A stretch of DNA of 8,723 bases, taken from contig JAKLFN010000085.1 of the NCBI GenBank assembly GCA_022711195.1, positions 1 through 8,723 on the forward strand, in the 5' to 3' direction. Numbering within the stretch: the first letter of the stretch is position 1; every line of letters begins with the position of its first letter. Position numbers and translations under genes: made by a program. Shown here piece after piece: positions 7,051 through 8,723 of this stretch. Under the pieces are notes generated by a model. It was not told the origin of the DNA and ran no database searches. It worked only from the letters and a program-made list of their open reading frames with translations. Source of the DNA: Bacteroidota bacterium. GTDB taxonomy: Bacteria > Bacteroidota > Bacteroidia > Bacteroidales > VadinHA17.

Positions 7051-8723
7051 TCATTTAATTTCAGTATCGAGCCTGTAATTATAAAGGAATCTATCGGTTC
7101 CGCCGACAATCAGATGCCAGCTGTTTTTATCCGACAGTTTTCCGATTGAAAACATTGAGGCTCCCTGCAGGGGGAAGCCTTTCATTGTCTCTCCGTTTTT
7201 GCCGATAAGATATATGAGGTTGTTGTTTATATCAAAAACACCTATTTTTTTGTCTGTCGATGAAAAAACAAAATTAATTGGACCTCCAAGGTTCTCAGAT
7301 CCGAATTTTCTGGTGAACATTTCAGTGCCATTATTATTGTAAAGATACAACATCCCCCTGTCAATAAAAATATATTCACCATAACCATTCCCGTCTACGT
7401 CAAATATATCGAATGAGTGGTCAACTGAGAACTTAGCCAGGCTTGTTTTTTTCACGCTTCCGTCGAAGTAAATCTGCTGAATAGTTCCATCAGGGGAAGA
7501 GCATGCGACAGATGGTTTTGAACCTGAGACAATCCGTATTGCTGAATTTTCAGCCCTGGTGACAGGCTCCCTGGGTGTGAGCCTTACATTGCCTGTGCGG
7601 TCGAGAAAATATAACGACGTTTCGTCAGAAACAATAATATAATCCTTCCCCGAAACCCTTATCCACGAAATCTCTTTTTCTGCTATCCCTGTTGTTTTGA
7701 AAGGTTTCCACCCCCTGACCGAGTTTCCGTTGATATCGTAAGCATAGATAATCCTGTCATCACCGGCAATAAGGAGCCTGTAGTTAAGGTTGTTGTCGTA
7801 ATCAAAAAGCGAAAGAGGGCCGGAGGCCGGAGAGCGCAGCTTTACAGGAAATCGTTCGACATAATTGCCGTTCCTGTCGATAAGATGGAGGTAATTCTTC
7901 CCGGAAAAGAGCAGCTGGTACTTCCCGTTCTTCATACAATCGACCATATACACCGATCCGTTAATCCTTTCTCTGACAGGAACTTTCCACAGCACTCTTC
8001 CTGCCGCATTGATCAGATATACATTATTCTTAAGGTCCTGGATGAAGATCTCCCTGGCTCCTGTTATATGATTTGTAAAAAAGAATGGTTTGATTGCTGC
8101 GACGGTATCTAGCAATGTTTCCCACTCGGTAGAGGATTCAGCCCTGGGGTCTTCCTTGAACCTCAGCGAGAATGTGTTGTAGAGCATCTCATTGCTGGTT
8201 ACAAACTGGTAGCCCGCAGCCTGTACCTTGTTCAGTGACGAGATATTTCTTTTCAGGGCATTTAGCAGATCAGCATCGAGCCAGCGGCCAAAATAATCAA
8301 GTGCCCTGGAAGGAACCAGGTAAATGTAATAGCCTGCAATACTTGGCATTGTACTCTCGAAATCCCTGAATGTAAGATCATTGTACAGAGTTTTGTTCAG
8401 CAGGTTATCATACAGCAATCTTGCAATTGTGGCGTATGATCCGCCGGTGATCATGAAGTTGTCGTAGAAAGTTAACCACGAATCATTAACATACCCCGAA
8501 AACCCCGGCAGCAGGATTCCGTTAAGTCCTCTGAAAGGGTTCAGGTAAACAGGGACTTTTACCTGGTCGTCGGGCTGGAAATATTGTATGTTTTCTGCTG
8601 AAGCATGAGTGTTAAAGTGGTCAAGGAAAAGCTTTTCAGCATAGACCCTGTTTTTCAGTTCCCAGATCATCAGGAGGTTATCGTCAGAAGGAGTCTCCCT
8701 TATATCAATATAAGCTTTTGTTA
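7051..8723 (-). CDS. Beta-propeller protein, DUF3352-like, 5' end outside the window
   Basis: The frame stays open to the right edge (upstream codons read TKAYIDIRETPSDDNLL before the Met at 8670), so that Met is probably internal and the N terminus is missing; 556 residues are visible. Counting from the Met at 8670, residues 1 to about 185 form a mixed alpha/beta region with motifs such as WLTFYDNFMITGGS (65-78), resembling Bacteroidetes proteins annotated DUF3352; this is a resemblance from memory. Residues 216 to 535 hold eight repeats of the type xxYLIDxxGxxxxxxP, spaced 43-47 residues apart (units begin near 216, 259, 306, 351, 395, 439, 483 and 527), which is a beta-propeller of the PQQ/FG-GAP kind. 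A calcium-loop-like DVDGNGYGEY lies at 424-433. It has no type IX secretion C-terminal domain. It is the first visible gene of the three-gene run and ends 7 bp before the lipoprotein. A scaffold or binding role is plausible but unproven. Confidence 0.8.
   Translation of the reverse strand, partial: TKAYIDIRETPSDDNLLMIWELKNRVYAEKLFLDHFNTHASAENIQYFQPDDQVKVPVYLNPFRGLNGILLPGFSGYVNDSWLTFYDNFMITGGSYATIARLLYDNLLNKTLYNDLTFRDFESTMPSIAGYYIYLVPSRALDYFGRWLDADLLNALKRNISSLNKVQAAGYQFVTSNEMLYNTFSLRFKEDPRAESSTEWETLLDTVAAIKPFFFTNHITGAREIFIQDLKNNVYLINAAGRVLWKVPVRERINGSVYMVDCMKNGKYQLLFSGKNYLHLIDRNGNYVERFPVKLRSPASGPLSLFDYDNNLNYRLLIAGDDRIIYAYDINGNSVRGWKPFKTTGIAEKEISWIRVSGKDYIIVSDETSLYFLDRTGNVRLTPREPVTRAENSAIRIVSGSKPSVACSSPDGTIQQIYFDGSVKKTSLAKFSVDHSFDIFDVDGNGYGEYIFIDRGMLYLYNNNGTEMFTRKFGSENLGGPINFVFSSTDKKIGVFDINNNLIYLIGKNGETMKGFPLQGASMFSIGKLSDKNSWHLIVGGTDRFLYNYRLDTEIK

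Noticed and set aside
1..8723. CRISPR arrays, tRNA or rRNA genes, insertion sequences, transposase or phage genes
   Set aside because: No regularly spaced direct repeats, cloverleaf-like segments or recombinase motifs were seen, and nearly all of the window is occupied by intact coding sequence.
7051..8723. Propeller protein as a type IX secretion cargo
   Set aside because: Its C terminus (ending NYRLDTEIK straight after the last repeat) lacks a separate sorting domain of the type A or B kind, so the link to gldN at the other end of the window is not supported.

Overview
The window looks like chromosomal DNA from a member of the Bacteroidetes (Bacteroidota), most likely Bacteroidales or a close relative. 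The evidence is a GldN/PorN type IX secretion protein at the left edge, a DUF5723-like outer-membrane protein, a Bacteroidetes-type -7 promoter box (TAnnTTTG), starts without clear Shine-Dalgarno sequences, and a dispersed-repeat-like intergenic element of a kind familiar from these genomes. No mobile element, CRISPR array, tRNA or rRNA was seen.

Layout. Positions 1-585 (+) hold the 3' end of gldN, the usual last gene of the gldKLMN secretion operon, closed by a strong hairpin terminator at 600-632. The stretch 637-780 is non-coding and holds several small palindromes. Positions 782-1867 (-) encode a short, single-function mannose-1-phosphate guanylyltransferase (ManC) that makes GDP-mannose for surface glycans. 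A 123-bp divergent intergenic region follows. Then come two genes with a 4-bp overlap (1991-3483, +) for the permease and ATPase of an MlaEF-type lipid ABC transporter. Its MCE-domain partner is not in the window.

Positions 3502-8723 (-) form one tight operon-like run of three genes, transcribed right to left with gaps of 7 and 20 bp: a large protein ending in a regular beta-propeller (5' end outside the window), a 672-residue predicted lipoprotein with recurring beta-sandwich-like modules, and a DUF5723-like beta-barrel protein with a lysine-rich tail. All three appear to be envelope proteins of unknown role.

Every gene except perhaps manC (cytoplasmic enzyme, surface-glycan product) acts in or at the cell envelope. 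GldN, ManC and MlaEF have recognisable jobs. The three-gene minus-strand cluster is the best candidate for an undescribed system. Its function cannot be read from sequence, but the gene order and predicted locations (lipoprotein plus outer-membrane barrel) suggest the products work together at the outer membrane.
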